Assembly: GCA_907163375.1 (NCBI GenBank)
Contig: CAJQUW010002158.1
Span: 62,001 to 126,000, forward strand
Reading direction: 5' to 3'
DNA from: Prostheceraeus crozeri
Lineage: Eukaryota > Platyhelminthes > Polycladida > Euryleptidae
DNA length: 64,000 nucleotides
The notes under the pieces are model-generated. The model was not told the origin of the DNA and ran no database searches. It was given only the letters and a program-made list of their open reading frames with translations. The translations under genes were made by a program, and so were the position numbers. Below are positions 44,901 through 56,399 of this stretch, piece after piece. Every line of letters starts with the position of its first letter. The first letter of the stretch is position 1.

Positions 44901-46330
44901 AGCAAGACAGATTGAATGGACTTTTATTATTTAAATTGATAGCCTCGATGCTTCTTGATCAATGAAAATAATTGTTCCTGTAAATCTAAATGCTGAGATT
45001 TTTTGTCATGCAGTATACAGTACATTGGGTGGGGCTTCAAATTGCATTCTGATGTACAAAAAAAATTTGTTCTTCTTCATTAAATTCTTCAGTCATTTAA
45101 AAGTCTCAAACTTAGTTAATGCAAAAATCATGACTTTGCGAGTCAGTTGTCACCACCTTTGACTCAGATGATTAACTTGTTGCTGAAATTCAAGTTGTCT
45201 CATAAAAGCTAATTCCTCATCATTCTACAAATTACGAGTAGCATCGCAGGAGCACTAGGGCGCACCTAGGCCCTCTCTTGTGGAATTTTGAGAAGTCTGG
45301 GACCTATCAGTCGTACGAGCTAATTTAGGCATCTTCGGTGGGATTAGAATGCCATGACGCATTGAAACTTTTGCAACAAGGTGCCCTAAGACAGTGGTTG
45401 AACTTGCCTATAACATAAGAGAATCAGTTTTTACCATTTTTCATATCAAGATTGGGATGAGGGCTAGGAGCTGTATAGAAAGAGTAACAGCCATCATACG
45501 TTGAGTGATCTAACACTTCCTTCCGTTGTAGCAAGCAGCAAATATTCTCTATTTTCTCAGCACATTAAAGGATCTTCTAGTTTCACCGCTACTATTTGAT
45601 AGGGGGTCCTACTGCCAGATTGACGAATTGACGAAAGATAGCTGGCATTTCGAATTCACCCACAGTGAATTATGGATAAACACACCTAATCACTGGTTCA
45701 CGTGTCTTCCACCCATCATTTGAATTTAATTGACATGAATTATTCTACCATTTGGATGTATGAAGCCACTGAAATAAACTTCTAAAATCATCAGGATTAG
45801 GTCTTGCACTTCGATCTGCAAATCACATTTCATGCTTCTCTGCGATAATGCAAATATTGTCTACATATTAGACCAATTGCTGCTCTAGCCAATGAAAAGT
45901 AGTCATGCGTGTCGTTTACATGTACATTTAGATGTGTCTGCCAAATATCGGAAGTTGTGCATACACTGGATGTACCTACTGGCTGTGCACATGTCGTCTA
46001 GAATTTAAGTGTTAGCGTGTCCTATAGTGCTACCGTAATAGCTCGGGAATTTGCAAGTCCGTAGCCTAGGCCTACTACATATACTTTCCATTACCTTCCG
46101 CGGTAGCTCTTTCAACTTCATAACAGCAACATCGCAAAAATTATTTTATTCAAATGAATCTGAAACGTAATTTCAATACAAAATACCTAGACAGACAGTT
46201 ATTTTGAGACATTTTAGACTAAAATGAATGGTCAGTATTGATTATCAACGTTTTGAATGATATTCAATACTCTCCTAAACAAAAAGTATTTTTACTTGAC
46301 AAACGAAATGACTATATTTATATCTGACAT
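44901..46330. other. No gene recognised downstream of the receptor gene
   Basis: Only short chance frames; AT-rich just after the receptor stop. No repeat structure was identified. Confidence 0.5.
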
Positions 46331-46339
46331 TTTTTTAAT

Positions 46340-47419
46340 TTAGTCGGTAGTTGTTGTGTAATATAATTCCATGAGAGAGGCCGAGTATGATCGCATATCT
46401 TCATCTTTAGCTGGTTGAAAACATGCCAACATGGCATTCCTTGGCATTTTTTCGCTTTCTGTTTTCAATTCTGAGATAAACAGAATATCATTCAATCGTT
46501 TTCGGAAACTTTTGTCGATACAAATATACACACAGACAAAGATGAGACAATCAAGGGATTCAATTGCTGATAAAGAACAACAGAATATCTGCTTAAGTTT
46601 AGCACTATTCAAGGCCATTTCATGTTCACCTAAAATGCGAATCACAGTAGGATATATATGAAAGCTGCAAGCAAGGTCTGCGATGTTTAAACTAACAATA
46701 AAGTTCGAAAAGCGTAAGAGCCTTTGTTGGTAAGACCTCGTTCCGCAAGATTCATCAATTTTTGATTTGAATATAATGACCAAAAATATGCTTACTGCAT
46801 TGATGGCATAAAAACCTAATATCAATATGATGAGCAGACTACCTGCGATTTTGCACAAATAATCGTCTATATAATATTTAAGATGACCACCACAGTAAAA
46901 AAATCCAGTTGGTATTCCATATAAAGATCCGAGAGTCACTAGACACAGAAACAACAACGCACCTACACAGTAGATACACTTGTCTGCTATTCTCCTGTAC
47001 GGGTTTCTTATCACAGTAATATGCCTGATGTTTATCAGAACCAGTAGAAACAACGGAAAGTAACAAGGTCCTATCAGGACACTCCTCAAAATCTTATATG
47101 TAGTGGAAATCGCTGCAGCTAGATCATGACCGAATGCAATTTGAAGATGTACTAATAGGCGGATGATATTGTATGGGATCAAGGATGCTGCTCTGATGAC
47201 ATTTCCTGTAAACATCCAACTTAGCATTCGATAATAAATTGACCTGGAGTCCAAATCCGTAAATCTTTGAAAAACATGGATCGTAATAATATTGGCAATT
47301 ATACCTATGATTGAAATTAAAGTTGCGAGAGTGAACAATAGCTCTTCTGATGCTGAGCTTGTTGTTGTGATGTGTAATTTTGTAATCGTGTAATGTAGAT
47401 AAGTGGAGCAATTCCTCAT
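46340..47419 (-). CDS. Divergent seven-transmembrane receptor (rhodopsin-like GPCR fold), single exon
   Basis: A 359-residue open frame without introns. Hydrophobic segments sit at about 28-50, 64-90, 113-131, 149-169, 189-217, 237-260 and 279-301. Family marks: GIIANIITI in helix 1 (the usual GN), and R-H-ITVIRNPYRR after helix 3 at 131-143 (DRY replaced by IRH, the xxIRNPxxR tail kept). Helix 6 lacks CWxP and helix 7 has LDCLIF where NPxxY is expected. An NCS glycosylation site lies at residue 3, and Cys176/Cys189 lie around the second extracellular loop. The C-tail is Ser/Thr-rich. The single exon and the degenerate motifs fit lineage-specific chemoreceptor-type GPCR expansions; ligand unknown. 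It acts in the plasma membrane. Confidence 0.85.
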   Translation of the reverse strand: MRNCSTYLHYTITKLHITTTSSASEELLFTLATLISIIGIIANIITIHVFQRFTDLDSRSIYYRMLSWMFTGNVIRAASLIPYNIIRLLVHLQIAFGHDLAAAISTTYKILRSVLIGPCYFPLFLLVLINIRHITVIRNPYRRIADKCIYCVGALLFLCLVTLGSLYGIPTGFFYCGGHLKYYIDDYLCKIAGSLLIILILGFYAINAVSIFLVIIFKSKIDESCGTRSYQQRLLRFSNFIVSLNIADLACSFHIYPTVIRILGEHEMALNSAKLKQIFCCSLSAIESLDCLIFVCVYICIDKSFRKRLNDILFISELKTESEKMPRNAMLACFQPAKDEDMRSYSASLMELYYTTTTD

Positions 47420-48190
47420 TTCAGCATTCTACGGCACTATTCAGATTGATGCACCAAAAATATCAAAAAGCTGTTCGGAATATCAAGTGAACGTATCCGG
47501 TACGTTCATACTTCGTGAAGTCGGAAAGGTGAGAAAATGTAGAAATCCGTCACCAGAAGCGGATAAGGATATCTACTAAATCTGTGAATGTCACAGTCTG
47601 TGATATGAAACGTCTCTGGGAAATACTTTCCATCCTCTAATACTGTGAAGGCAATATGCCATGATATGAAAATGTTGTAGGGCAATATTTTTTATCCTTG
47701 CCCTCCTGGGAGCATTGAAGTGGATAATAGTGCACTAGGATGGAAGTTTGATATCTTGCCTATGTACAATGATGGCACATGGAAAAGTCTATGGTTTGTA
47801 GATCTGCTTCGATCTAAAGCATCGTATCATAGTCAAACTATTTGTCATGTTGGTTGTGGAAGTTGTTGACAGCAAATTGCAGAATTTTCACGAATGGAAC
47901 TTTAAGTGAGATGGCAGCATTGTTTCATGTGAATTAGCCTATTATTCCATGGATTAATATAGTAAAACAGGCAAATTCCAGCCACTTTTTTGGCCTCTTT
48001 ATGAATTTTCTGCTATATATTTCATATAGAGAACGAGTTATACCCTCATGAACTGCAATTTTGGCTTTCTGAAGACAATCAAAATGACAAATAGCTTGAA
48101 CAATGAATTACGTGTATTTAAGAACAACTTAGATACGGGTACTTCAAAAAACGAAAAATGGGTAACCTCAGCCACCAACAGAAATTTTAG
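47420..48190. other. No gene recognised upstream of the receptor
   Basis: Presumed 5' flank of the receptor gene; no clear promoter element. Only short frames. Confidence 0.4.
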
Positions 48191-48250
48191 CAAAACGAAC
48201 TGTTAGTAACTAAAACAACAATTCAACACGCAATACAAAGTCAACAACAG

Positions 48251-49720
48251 CTAATTGCAGTTAGAGCACACAAAAAATACATCACTCGTTTCATTATTAC
48301 AGGCTCCGCAGGTCCATATTCTGCAAGACGTGCATTGGACTCAGTCTGGTCCATTATATCCGGCAAACGAAATTTTACACAATCCACATTCGTCATCCTC
48401 ACTGCAAGTTGGGCTGTCTTCATCCCCGTCCGCATGCGTTGAATCCACATTTGACGTTGAGGCGACACTGTGAGACGGGAGAATCGGTCGGCCAGCCGTC
48501 ACCTTTGCCCCACGGGGTCTTCGTTGATTGGAAGTTTGACCACGCATTTCTCGCAGCATCCCAATAAGGCTGGAATCCAGGTCACGTCTGATGGCTTCTT
48601 CACCGTGGGTCTCGGACCTTATCAGGCGGCTCAGTGGAGCGTCTCGATTAATGGGGGACAAGCCACACGACTGCTTCGGAATAGGCCCAGTTGCCCTGGA
48701 CTCCCGACGGAAGTTCTGTAGGATGATTCTCCACTTGGCTTTCACAGTTCTGAACACAGCGACGTCAAGAGGTTGCAGAAGGTGGGTAGAGTTAGGTGGA
48801 AGAGCGATGAATTTGATGTTGTATGCAGCAGCCATTTCGATCACTTCAACAGAGAAATGCGCTGCTAAATTATCACCGATCACGAGCTTTTCTCCGTGAA
48901 GATCCCTAACTGCAGGGATTAGAGGGTCACGAAACCAGGCTGCGAAAGAGTCTTTATCAAACCATCCACTTTTCGAACAGTTGAACACAGTTCCACGTGG
49001 TGCACCTTGCGTTCAAGTCTCGTAAACACTGCGATTTGTTGATGACGTCGAAAGAAGCTTCCCGTCAGCGGAACCGCAAAACATCAGGGAAATGTTGGTC
49101 TTTGAATGTTCCTGAACGATTTCGATGCGACGTGTTCCCCGCCTTGCAATCACTTTTTGAGAACCAGGATTATCTGACAGTGCTGTCTCGTCGTAGTTGA
49201 AGACATGAGAAGGAGAAGCTTCTGATAATCCACATTGCGACCGTTCATCGAAGAAAGTGTTCACCGTTTCTGGTCGAAGTGATGACCTGCTGCGTTTGAT
49301 ATTGCATCCCTGACGAAGAACCAGATTGCGTCTGGTCATAAAATAGTTCACCCAGTCACTTCCAGGTCAATTATTTGTGAATCGCTCAACTTCACGACCT
49401 TTGGATGCTAGATATCGACAGACGAGGTCTTGAAGAAGTTGTTTAGTCAGACCGAATCCCCACTTGGTAATAGTCTGAATTGTTCGAGCGATGACCTGTT
49501 CTTCAGTTTGCGAAAGTTCTGTGGGTCTGCCAGGTCCCGCAACTATCTCATTCTTCTCTGATGCCTTGATATGACGCTGTAGTGTTTCGCGATTGACATG
49601 ATAAGCATCGGCAGCTTTTCTTTGTGACATTCGGTTTTCACGAACAGCGCTGACAGCTAACTGCATATCGTCATCCCTGTAGCTCTTGACGATTTTCTTC
49701 TTGGCAATCACTAACAGCAA
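48251..49720 (-). pseudogene. pogo-family transposase, open except for three UGA codons
   Basis: One minus-strand frame runs from 49720 to a TAG at 48251, with UGA codons at about 49366, 49012 and 48340. Parts in order: a psq-type helix-turn-helix (MSQRKAADAYHVNRETLQRH); a CENP-B-like region (SDWVNYFMTRRNL); the DDE core with VFNYDETALSD, LVIGDNLAAHFS and LLQPLDVAVFRTVK (DDD triad); a linker; and a C-terminal Cys-rich finger (CGLC, QCTSC, CGAC, VCSNC). No frameshift was seen over ~490 codons. The start is unclear: no good ATG precedes the HTH, and TGTTAG before ATTGCCAAG could be an acceptor. Short inverted TCAGCCACCA words at about 48168 and 50118 may mark the element ends. Confidence 0.85.
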
Positions 49721-51050
49721 TCACACATTCGAATGTCACACGAAAGAAAATTCATTTACTTAATACGGAATCAAATTCATTGATTGTCGTGACATAGATC
49801 ATGCGCAGGTGCAGGTGAGGACGCAAATCGATGAGACACGCGACTGTGTGCGACATAGATATCTGATTCATCGCTTCATCGCTGGCAGCACAGTCGAATT
49901 AGCAACAATGGGTAATGTCAGACACCAACGATGTTTACGATTTTTTTCATTTTACGAATTACAAGCTCCGAAACCAACTGTAACTAATCCAACTGTTCTG
50001 AAATGTCAAAAATGAAATCAACAAAGAGTGTGAGCATCAGTTTTTAGGTAACTATGAAAGAAAAGAGTTTTTTGCACTTTTTTGATAAGCGGCTGACATT
50101 ACCCCTGGTGGCTGACATTTGCCAGTTTTACTGCTGATTAATATACTGTGTCTATTTGTAGCAGTCATTGACAACTTTTTTCTAATTTTTCGATATAGAA
50201 ATGCGAATCAAAAATTGGTTCAGAGTCATAATCGAATATGGTGGGTGTGCTGTTTGTGAGAATATCTCAAGAATTCAAAGATAAAAATTATAATTATTGG
50301 ATAATTTCTCCTTCTAGCGGTTAAGAGACTGTGCGCTTTCTGGAATAAACACATTGAAAGCTTCTTTACCGACAGTCATTTAGTCATCTTAAGGGATTCT
50401 CAGATAAATGAAATATCGCTGGATCCTTTCAATTAATTACTAAATGACTAATGTGATATAGTGTGATGATATTTTGGAAGCTCATATTCGAAATCATGCA
50501 AGGGTTTTGAAAATTGTTCAAATATATTGAACAGGGGAACCCTTTTAAGTTAAATGAATACATTGAGATTTCTTGGCCTCTGATTTCAAGCTGGAGCAAT
50601 GCATGCTCTGTAAATCGACATTACAAGTTGCGTATGTGTCTGATTATACTCTTGATTGATTATAGGAGCGATATTTCAAAATGAGGTGCTGAACGTACAA
50701 CAGGATTTCCTTCTTTGTCATCCTGTCGCTGCAGTATTTTGTAAATTCACTATTGCCTTTGTGTACATGATCTCTGGACTAGGGACAACAATCCAGATCA
50801 CAAATTGACTTGATAATTAAAAATACCAACCCGAAAACAAGAAAACCAGCTTGCAAAATTTGCTTTTTGCCCAAACTAAGTTCCCCCGGACTGTGCCATA
50901 ATATTCATGCAATTTCCATTCAAGGACTTTCTATGGTATTGGTATTATCAATTTCTATGCCTGGGAGGGCAGGAAAGATTTTTATAGAAATATTCGTAAG
51001 CTTATAATTGGTTACTGGGCACTTGTCATAGATTTAAAGGATAAGCTATT
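49721..51050. other. No gene recognised
   Basis: Flank of the pogo element, then AT-rich DNA with short frames only. Confidence 0.4.
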
Positions 51051-51154
51051 CCATGAATCCATGTATGAATCCAGCGTGAAAGAAAATCGTAGAAATCCTC
51101 GCTCGCCTCGCGGCCTTGGATTTCTACATTTTCTTGCCCTTCTGGCTTCATAGA

Positions 51155-51536
51155 ATATAGGAATAATACCCATCTGTATAGGGCTTTAATGTCGATTATC
51201 CGAGGTCACGTCAGTCACCGAGGATATCGACATTAAAGCCCGATACAGATGGGTAATTATTCGTATTATAACCCGAATGCATATCTATTCCTCGCGAGCT
51301 TTAATGGTTAATGTATTTTCAATACAAATCTCATTTAATGCCCGCTGAAATAGAAATTTCCATTGCAATCTATCGGGCTTTAATGTCTAATGTAATGCAA
51401 TGGAAATCTCATTTAATGCCCGCTACAATAGATAGTTACAGGGAATTATTGCTTTTCCGACCATTAAAGCCCGCTAACATCACGGATATCTAAACATATG
51501 AGGGTTATAATACCTATTACCTTGCTCTCCTGGCAG
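51155..51536. mobile_element. Palindrome-rich MITE with GGGCTTTAATG repeats
   Basis: The ends ATAGGAATAATACCC and GGGTTATAATACCTAT are approximate inverted repeats. Inside, 51163-51210 and 51213-51265 form an almost perfect hairpin (ACCCATCTGTATAGGGCTTT and its mirror). GGGCTTTAATG or its complement recurs several times further in. A separate smaller hairpin (GTAGAAATCC / GGATTTCTAC) lies just before it at about 51085-51130. Confidence 0.65.
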
Positions 51537-51642
51537 GGTAAGTTCATAGAAGCAAGACATCGTGAAACTTTATGAACATTCTAGCTAAAACATCAAACAT
51601 GTTTGTATAAAATTTCAGAATATTTGAAAGTTAGTCTAGGCG

Positions 51643-51863
51643 TTAGGGGCCGCATGCTAGAACAATCCCTATACCTTAAGATTTGCCTAAGGTAGGGGAA
51701 AATCTTAAGTGGTATGCTTGAACGTCACCCCTAAGTCACTTAGGAAAAAATCCTAGGGGATCGCTGGGGTACCTAAGTTAGGGTTAGGGAGTGTATAAAG
51801 TTAGGAAAAATCTTAAGTAACAAAATCATGACGAAATCTAGGAGAACTTAGACCGGCCCCTAA
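51643..51863. repeat. Short MITE-like inverted repeat (TTAGGGGCCG ends)
   Basis: TTAGGGGCCG at the left and CGGCCCCTAA at the right enclose ~220 bp rich in CTTAAG / CCTAAG words. Related CCTAAGGTAGG words recur near 54840-54860. No frame. Confidence 0.5.
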
Positions 51864-52436
51864 GTCAGGAAATATATATTCTTCAACAAATTTTCTGCAT
51901 GGACTAAATCAGTTTATCCTATTCAGTAGTTGTTTAGATTCACTGTTATCTAACAAGTGTATAGTGCCTATGTTCATTTCCTAACAATTTTTTGACGTTT
52001 TACCCTGTGTGCAGTGTTTTTGATTGCGATGACACTTACTATCTGTCGGATAATTAATGTAATGCTGAAAAAATTGTAAATAATTGAATTAATTGAAAAA
52101 GTGAGGTCAGCCATGTTAGCAGTATATAAATTGGAGGCGAATTTGTTTACGTAAGAAGAGAATAACTGTCACAATGAACACTGTTCACTTCTGGTGCTCC
52201 ATCTTCCTTCAGTTGTCTCTCAGGTAACTTAATTTCCAGGTGGAGTTTCTTCTCCTTCAAGTCGTAGAGGCCGATATTTCTTTGATGTTCGATTTCCAAG
52301 AACTCAAAATATTTGTATGAGGCATCGTTAATTGGGCGCTTTCTCGAAGTCGTTGGGTTGAAGTTGGAGACTTGTTTTTTGGTCTCAAATTCATCAGCAT
52401 CCCTTGCTATTTCTGCAAGAGGATTGCTGGTGTCCA

Positions 52437-53190
52437 GTGGCGGCTCGTGCAGTTCAGCTCAAGTGCGGCGCAGTCCAAACTTCATTATTTAAGCTCATTA
52501 GCTAATGTGGTCTCAGTTGCAGCTAACTATACATACTACAATTACTATTAGTTATACATGTAAGCCTAGACTTATATGAAAGTGTTTAATTATGACATGG
52601 CAAAATCGAATTGCTAACTGCGATGCCTTAACAATAAAGAATTATTTTTATAATAAGGACTCTCAATCAAGCAAAAATAGAAAATATGTTTGAATTCGCA
52701 ACAGGTAATTAAAATAAAAAAATCATTATAAAGTTCCTTCATTCAATTTAATTTCAAATTATTCACAATTTTTTAAAGCTAAATCGGCTTTCAAGGCAAA
52801 AATATGTCAAAACTATTGAGCAACTTTTTCATTTGAAATTCGGAAGGTTACAGACAAGGTTTTGTGAAACGTTAGCGTGATTCCTGCTTATTCGTAACCT
52901 TGGTGAGTCAATACTTCTTAATACGAATTTTACTTTATATGAAATGCTGAAGTAAAGTCTTTCTTGAGAAAAATAATCTGATTGAATTTCAATCGAATCT
53001 ACACGAGAGACATCAATGAATAGTGACCAAATGTGTTTCGACTGCAGTCTGCAATGCTTGCACATGTTTAATAAAATTGACGTTAGATTGACTTCCCAAC
53101 ACACACTGCAGCGTTACAACTAATAAGAATGCGCGAAACTGTACAAGAGGGACATCGTGAGAGCGCCCCATCTCAGCACAATTTGCGCGT
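52437..53190. mobile_element. 754-bp insertion with 8-bp target duplication (hAT-like)
   Basis: GGTGTCCA occurs directly on both sides (52429-52436, 53191-53198). Removing the insert and one copy restores the Myb/SANT-like frame (MMDT|SNPL). The left end begins GTGGCGGCTCGTGCAG; the right end read inward is ACGCGCAAATTGTGCTG, so the terminal repeats are weak. An 8-bp duplication points to hAT. No transposase inside. Confidence 0.8.
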
Positions 53191-53347
53191 GGTGTCCATC
53201 ATATCAGGAAAGGACGTTAGCTTTGGATTTTCTTTTCCGATCATATCAAGTATAATATCATAATTCGGGTTCCATTCCACTGGAGGTTCTCCGGTTTCCT
53301 TTTTATTGACGAACTTGCTTGGTACCAGCCAACACCTTCTCATATTT

Positions 53348-53555
53348 GTAAAAGTAAATTATAATTGAATTTAAGCAGCATAATATCTTGATAAAAGTAA
53401 AATATTCAAATAAGCCAAACTGGTGTTTTTTATTTTTCAAAATTTTTACCGTTATGACGGCCTGATCACATAAAATTTTATGTGATCAGGTCGTCATAAC
53501 GGTAAAAATTTTGAAAAATAAAAAACAGCAGTTTGGCTTATTTGTATATTTTATA
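53348..53555. mobile_element. Fold-back insertion with 72-bp palindrome arms and 12-bp flanking repeat
   Basis: CTTCTCATATTT flanks both sides (53336-53347, 53556-53567). The insert contains a near-perfect palindrome, 53404-53475 against 53476-53547, meeting at TAAAA|TTTTA. A ~55-bp unique stretch precedes the palindrome. It interrupts the Myb/SANT-like gene after the KKKYEK codons. The class is not recognised; a 12-bp duplication is long for a DNA MITE. Confidence 0.8.
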
Positions 53556-53739
53556 CTTCTCATATTTCTTCTTGAGAGCTTCAATAGGACGATCCGGCCA
53601 GCCTGCCGCTGCGAGCTCCTCACGAATGTTCTCCCATGCTTTACTCTTGCGGTCATGAGTAATGTTGGACGGGAATGCCGCGAAAAGGATATTCTTGCAG
53701 TTCAAAATTGTTCTAAGAAGCAGTTCTAATCTCAATTCA

Positions 53740-56030
53740 CGAGGAAGATTTTGTGTTTGAGTTTATGAGAAAATAAAGCTTACATGTAATTAAAACATTA
53801 TGAAAAATGAAGCATACAATAGTGATTACTTTAAATTTGCATTATTCGAAGCTCAAAGGATAAGATTGTATTGCCAAAGCATTCCAATATCCATACCACA
53901 ACTAATCTTTTTAATTTATAGTTTTTAGTTATTTTTTCACTCTTCGTATCTATAGATATTTTAACCATATACTGTGATCATAGGTTACTCTTCAACATTA
54001 TCAAGCACGGGTATTAACTTTAACATTTGAATTAATAATAAAATCAACCAAATGCTAACAGTTATAGCAGTGAAAGTTCGTCAAAAATTCAGTCAAATTC
54101 ATCAAAAGTTCGTCAGTGAAAGTCAACAAAAAGACCTTTGTTGGAAACTGATAATAGGTCGGATACGTCTTACTACATTCATTATTAATCATCCCATTAC
54201 ATGCACTATAGATCATCATTTATCATCGCAATTCAATGGCATGATAAGATCGAATCTACAATATTTGATGTGCGCTCCATTCTAATTGGCTGTTGAAATC
54301 TATCAGTACAATATCAACTCATATAATAATGAATGCTGGTGAAACATTTTCTATATCTATGTTAGTAACTGATGTCACCATCTTCTCAATATGGAGGTGA
54401 CAATTATTTTGTTAAAATTTTGTTAAAATTTGTTAAATTTTATGCAGTATTAGCTAAGCTATCGTCAATTTCATGCTTCGACGACTTCTGTGTTGACGAT
54501 AAGTCCACGGTATTCACTTATTAGTTTAGTAATTAAGACGTGCACACGTAGAGGATAGATGTATTATTCTTCATAACTTCGGAACTACTGTATCGATTTT
54601 GATAAACGAAGCGTTGTCTCCATCGTAACAACAAGATAAATACAACTACAGTTCCAGTTTGTCGATAACTGCTATCTTTTTCAAATGGTTTTTCAACCTC
54701 AATCAATCGCCGACTGCAGTTTGTGAGACAATTCGTTGTCAGGGTGTGAAAATGAACACACCTGCAGCAGTCCGTTGATCTGCCAATCAAGTGAACTTAG
54801 GGAAGCGTTCAAGCACGCCGACTAGGAGTTCACCTGGCGAACCCCTAAGGTAGGAGTCTAAGATAAACATCTTAGGAATTGTTGCAGCATACGGCAACCG
54901 ATTTAGGTTGCCAGAGTCGAGCACGACACAGTGTGTGCACGCATTTTCTAGAAGCATCGGTACTTGATGATGGCAAATAGTTATTAATCGAAAAAGCATT
55001 TGATAAGATAAGTCAAGAGCGTAGAATTCCGCACTGTATGTACTACTTTAAGAGTCTCTCTGTAATGCGAGCCCCCTTTATAATTCAAAAAATTAATAAG
55101 ATCCACAATTTGAATAAGAATCCCACCTTAAACAGAAGCCCCCGCAGCTCATTTGGCCACTGGCATCATGTCAGTCGCTCGCACTTATTTAGGTCAATGT
55201 GAGGTCGGCTTTGCAAAACAAGGTCGAGGACCCAAAGCTTTCGCTGCAGCACTCATGTACTGGATTCTACATCACCACAACTGCAAAAAACACTGACAAT
55301 CCAACGGAGCACTTGCGACTCAGTTTATCGCTCCTACCTTCATGAAGACCAAGAAGCTGAGATTCTCTAGTGTTGAAGACATGCTACGCGCTACTGAGAC
55401 AACATCCAAACACAATGCTATGCGACTCACTGGCGATCACGTCTGTGCAAAAAGGTCACGTCGAGCGGTCAAGAAAAAAAGACGAGGTTATTTCGGTGGC
55501 GAACAAACAAAAAGCGAAGTTCGCAGAGGCGTATGGCCTGCTAAACGTGAGAAACTCGAATGAAAGATGATTAAGAGGATCACGGGACTCCGGCCACCGT
55601 CACCACATGTGGACAGCTGGGCACAACTTCGAATCAGTCGATGGAGCTGTTTGAATAGAGAAGTGCCTGTACGATAGAGTGGAAGAATTCTCTGTCTGCA
55701 GCGAATGGCTGATGAGTTTCAGGAATAATGAGTTTCGGATGGAGTGATGGAGTTCATGCTAGTACGAGTATAATAGGTAGAACTTAGCAACTCAGCATTA
55801 ATTAAATTCCAAACATGGCAGTTTCGATTTTATGAGAATAAGCCTTGGGCATGTGACATCATTTGTTTGATAGAAAACCCAAGTAAAGCGATGTGTTTTT
55901 TTGATAGCCACTCCATGCTCCAGTCGCGATCTTAAATTTTTGCGTCATTGTAAAAAATCCATCTCATCCATTTCGTTCACTGTGTCCAGTGCGTTTGCCT
56001 AATTCTGGGCATCTTCGCCTTCCGCTAGCA
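53740..56030. other. No firmly recognised gene
   Basis: A plus-strand frame at 55342-55563 (MKTKKLRFSSVEDMLRATET, then RRGYFGGEQTKSEVRRGVWP) is basic and protein-like but unassigned. In the same frame before a stop, residues such as SVARTYLGQCEVGF precede it. A CTTAGGG/CCCTAAGG-rich scrap at about 54790-54910 resembles the 51643-51863 repeat. Confidence 0.4.
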
Positions 56031-56033
56031 TTG

Positions 56034-56036
<3 letters not shown>

Positions 56037-56083
<47 letters not shown>
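56037..56083. repeat. (TA)n microsatellite
   Basis: Nearly pure TA tract directly before an inverted-repeat arm. Confidence 0.95.
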
Positions 56084-56088
<5 letters not shown>

Positions 56089-56296
56089 GAGAGAACCAAA
56101 AAGATGGCTTTGGTGTTACTGGTTTCCGTGTTAATTAAAATTTAAATGATCTCATGTATCATGTATTATCATGTATAAGATCATCATGTATGTTGCCTTT
56201 CAGTTTGTTATAATTTCTTGATGTCTGATGAAGTGTATTTTAATTAACACGGAAACCGGTAACACCAAAGCCATCTTTTGGTTCTCTCCTTTTTTA
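56084..56296. repeat. Inverted repeat with ~58-bp arms carrying a hammerhead-like 3' core
   Basis: About 56084-56143 and 56237-56296 are reverse complements (AAAGGAGAGAACCAAAA outward, AAGATGGCTTTGGTGTTAC inside). Only the right arm is preceded by the CTGATGA needed for a hammerhead. TA microsatellites lie on both outer sides (56037-56083 and 56335-56374). The arrangement recalls the inverted arms of the Penelope-like element at 30252. Confidence 0.75.
56218..56268 (+). ncRNA. Hammerhead ribozyme, type I candidate
   Basis: Core CTGATGA at 56225-56231; stem II GTGT/ACAC with an AT-rich loop; GAAA at 56252; a two-pair stem III AC-CG-GT; cleavage-site A at 56261; stem I TTGxTGT/ACAxCAA with one A-C mismatch. 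All invariant core bases are present. Very short stem III is typical of hammerheads in Penelope-like elements. Confidence 0.55.
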
Positions 56297-56333
56297 TAAA
56301 TATTCATGAACTATCTCCATATCTCGCAATTTA

Positions 56334-56334
<1 letters not shown>

Positions 56335-56374
<40 letters not shown>
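56335..56374. repeat. (TA)n microsatellite
   Basis: TA tract at the 3' side of the Penelope-like fragment that follows on the minus strand. Confidence 0.9.
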
Positions 56375-56381
<7 letters not shown>

Positions 56382-56399
56382 ATTTTCTGGCTTCGGTGT

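Larger units (their letters stand above)
52147..53735 (-). pseudogene. Myb/SANT-like (MADF-type) DNA-binding protein, cut by two insertions
   Basis: Minus strand: NCKNILFAAFPSNITHDRKS, KAWENIREELAAAGWPDRP and ALKKKYEK form the three-helix Myb/SANT-like domain. After the first insertion (53348-53555) come FVNKKETGEPPVEWNPNYDI and GKENPKLTSFPDMMDT. After the second (52437-53190) the frame resumes exactly as SNPLAEIARDADEFETKK and a coiled tail (FEFLEIEHQRNIGLYDLKEK), stopping at 52147. A frame change lies just after the first insertion. Such proteins accompany PIF/Harbinger transposons or are host genes domesticated from them; no transposase partner lies beside this one. Confidence 0.75.
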
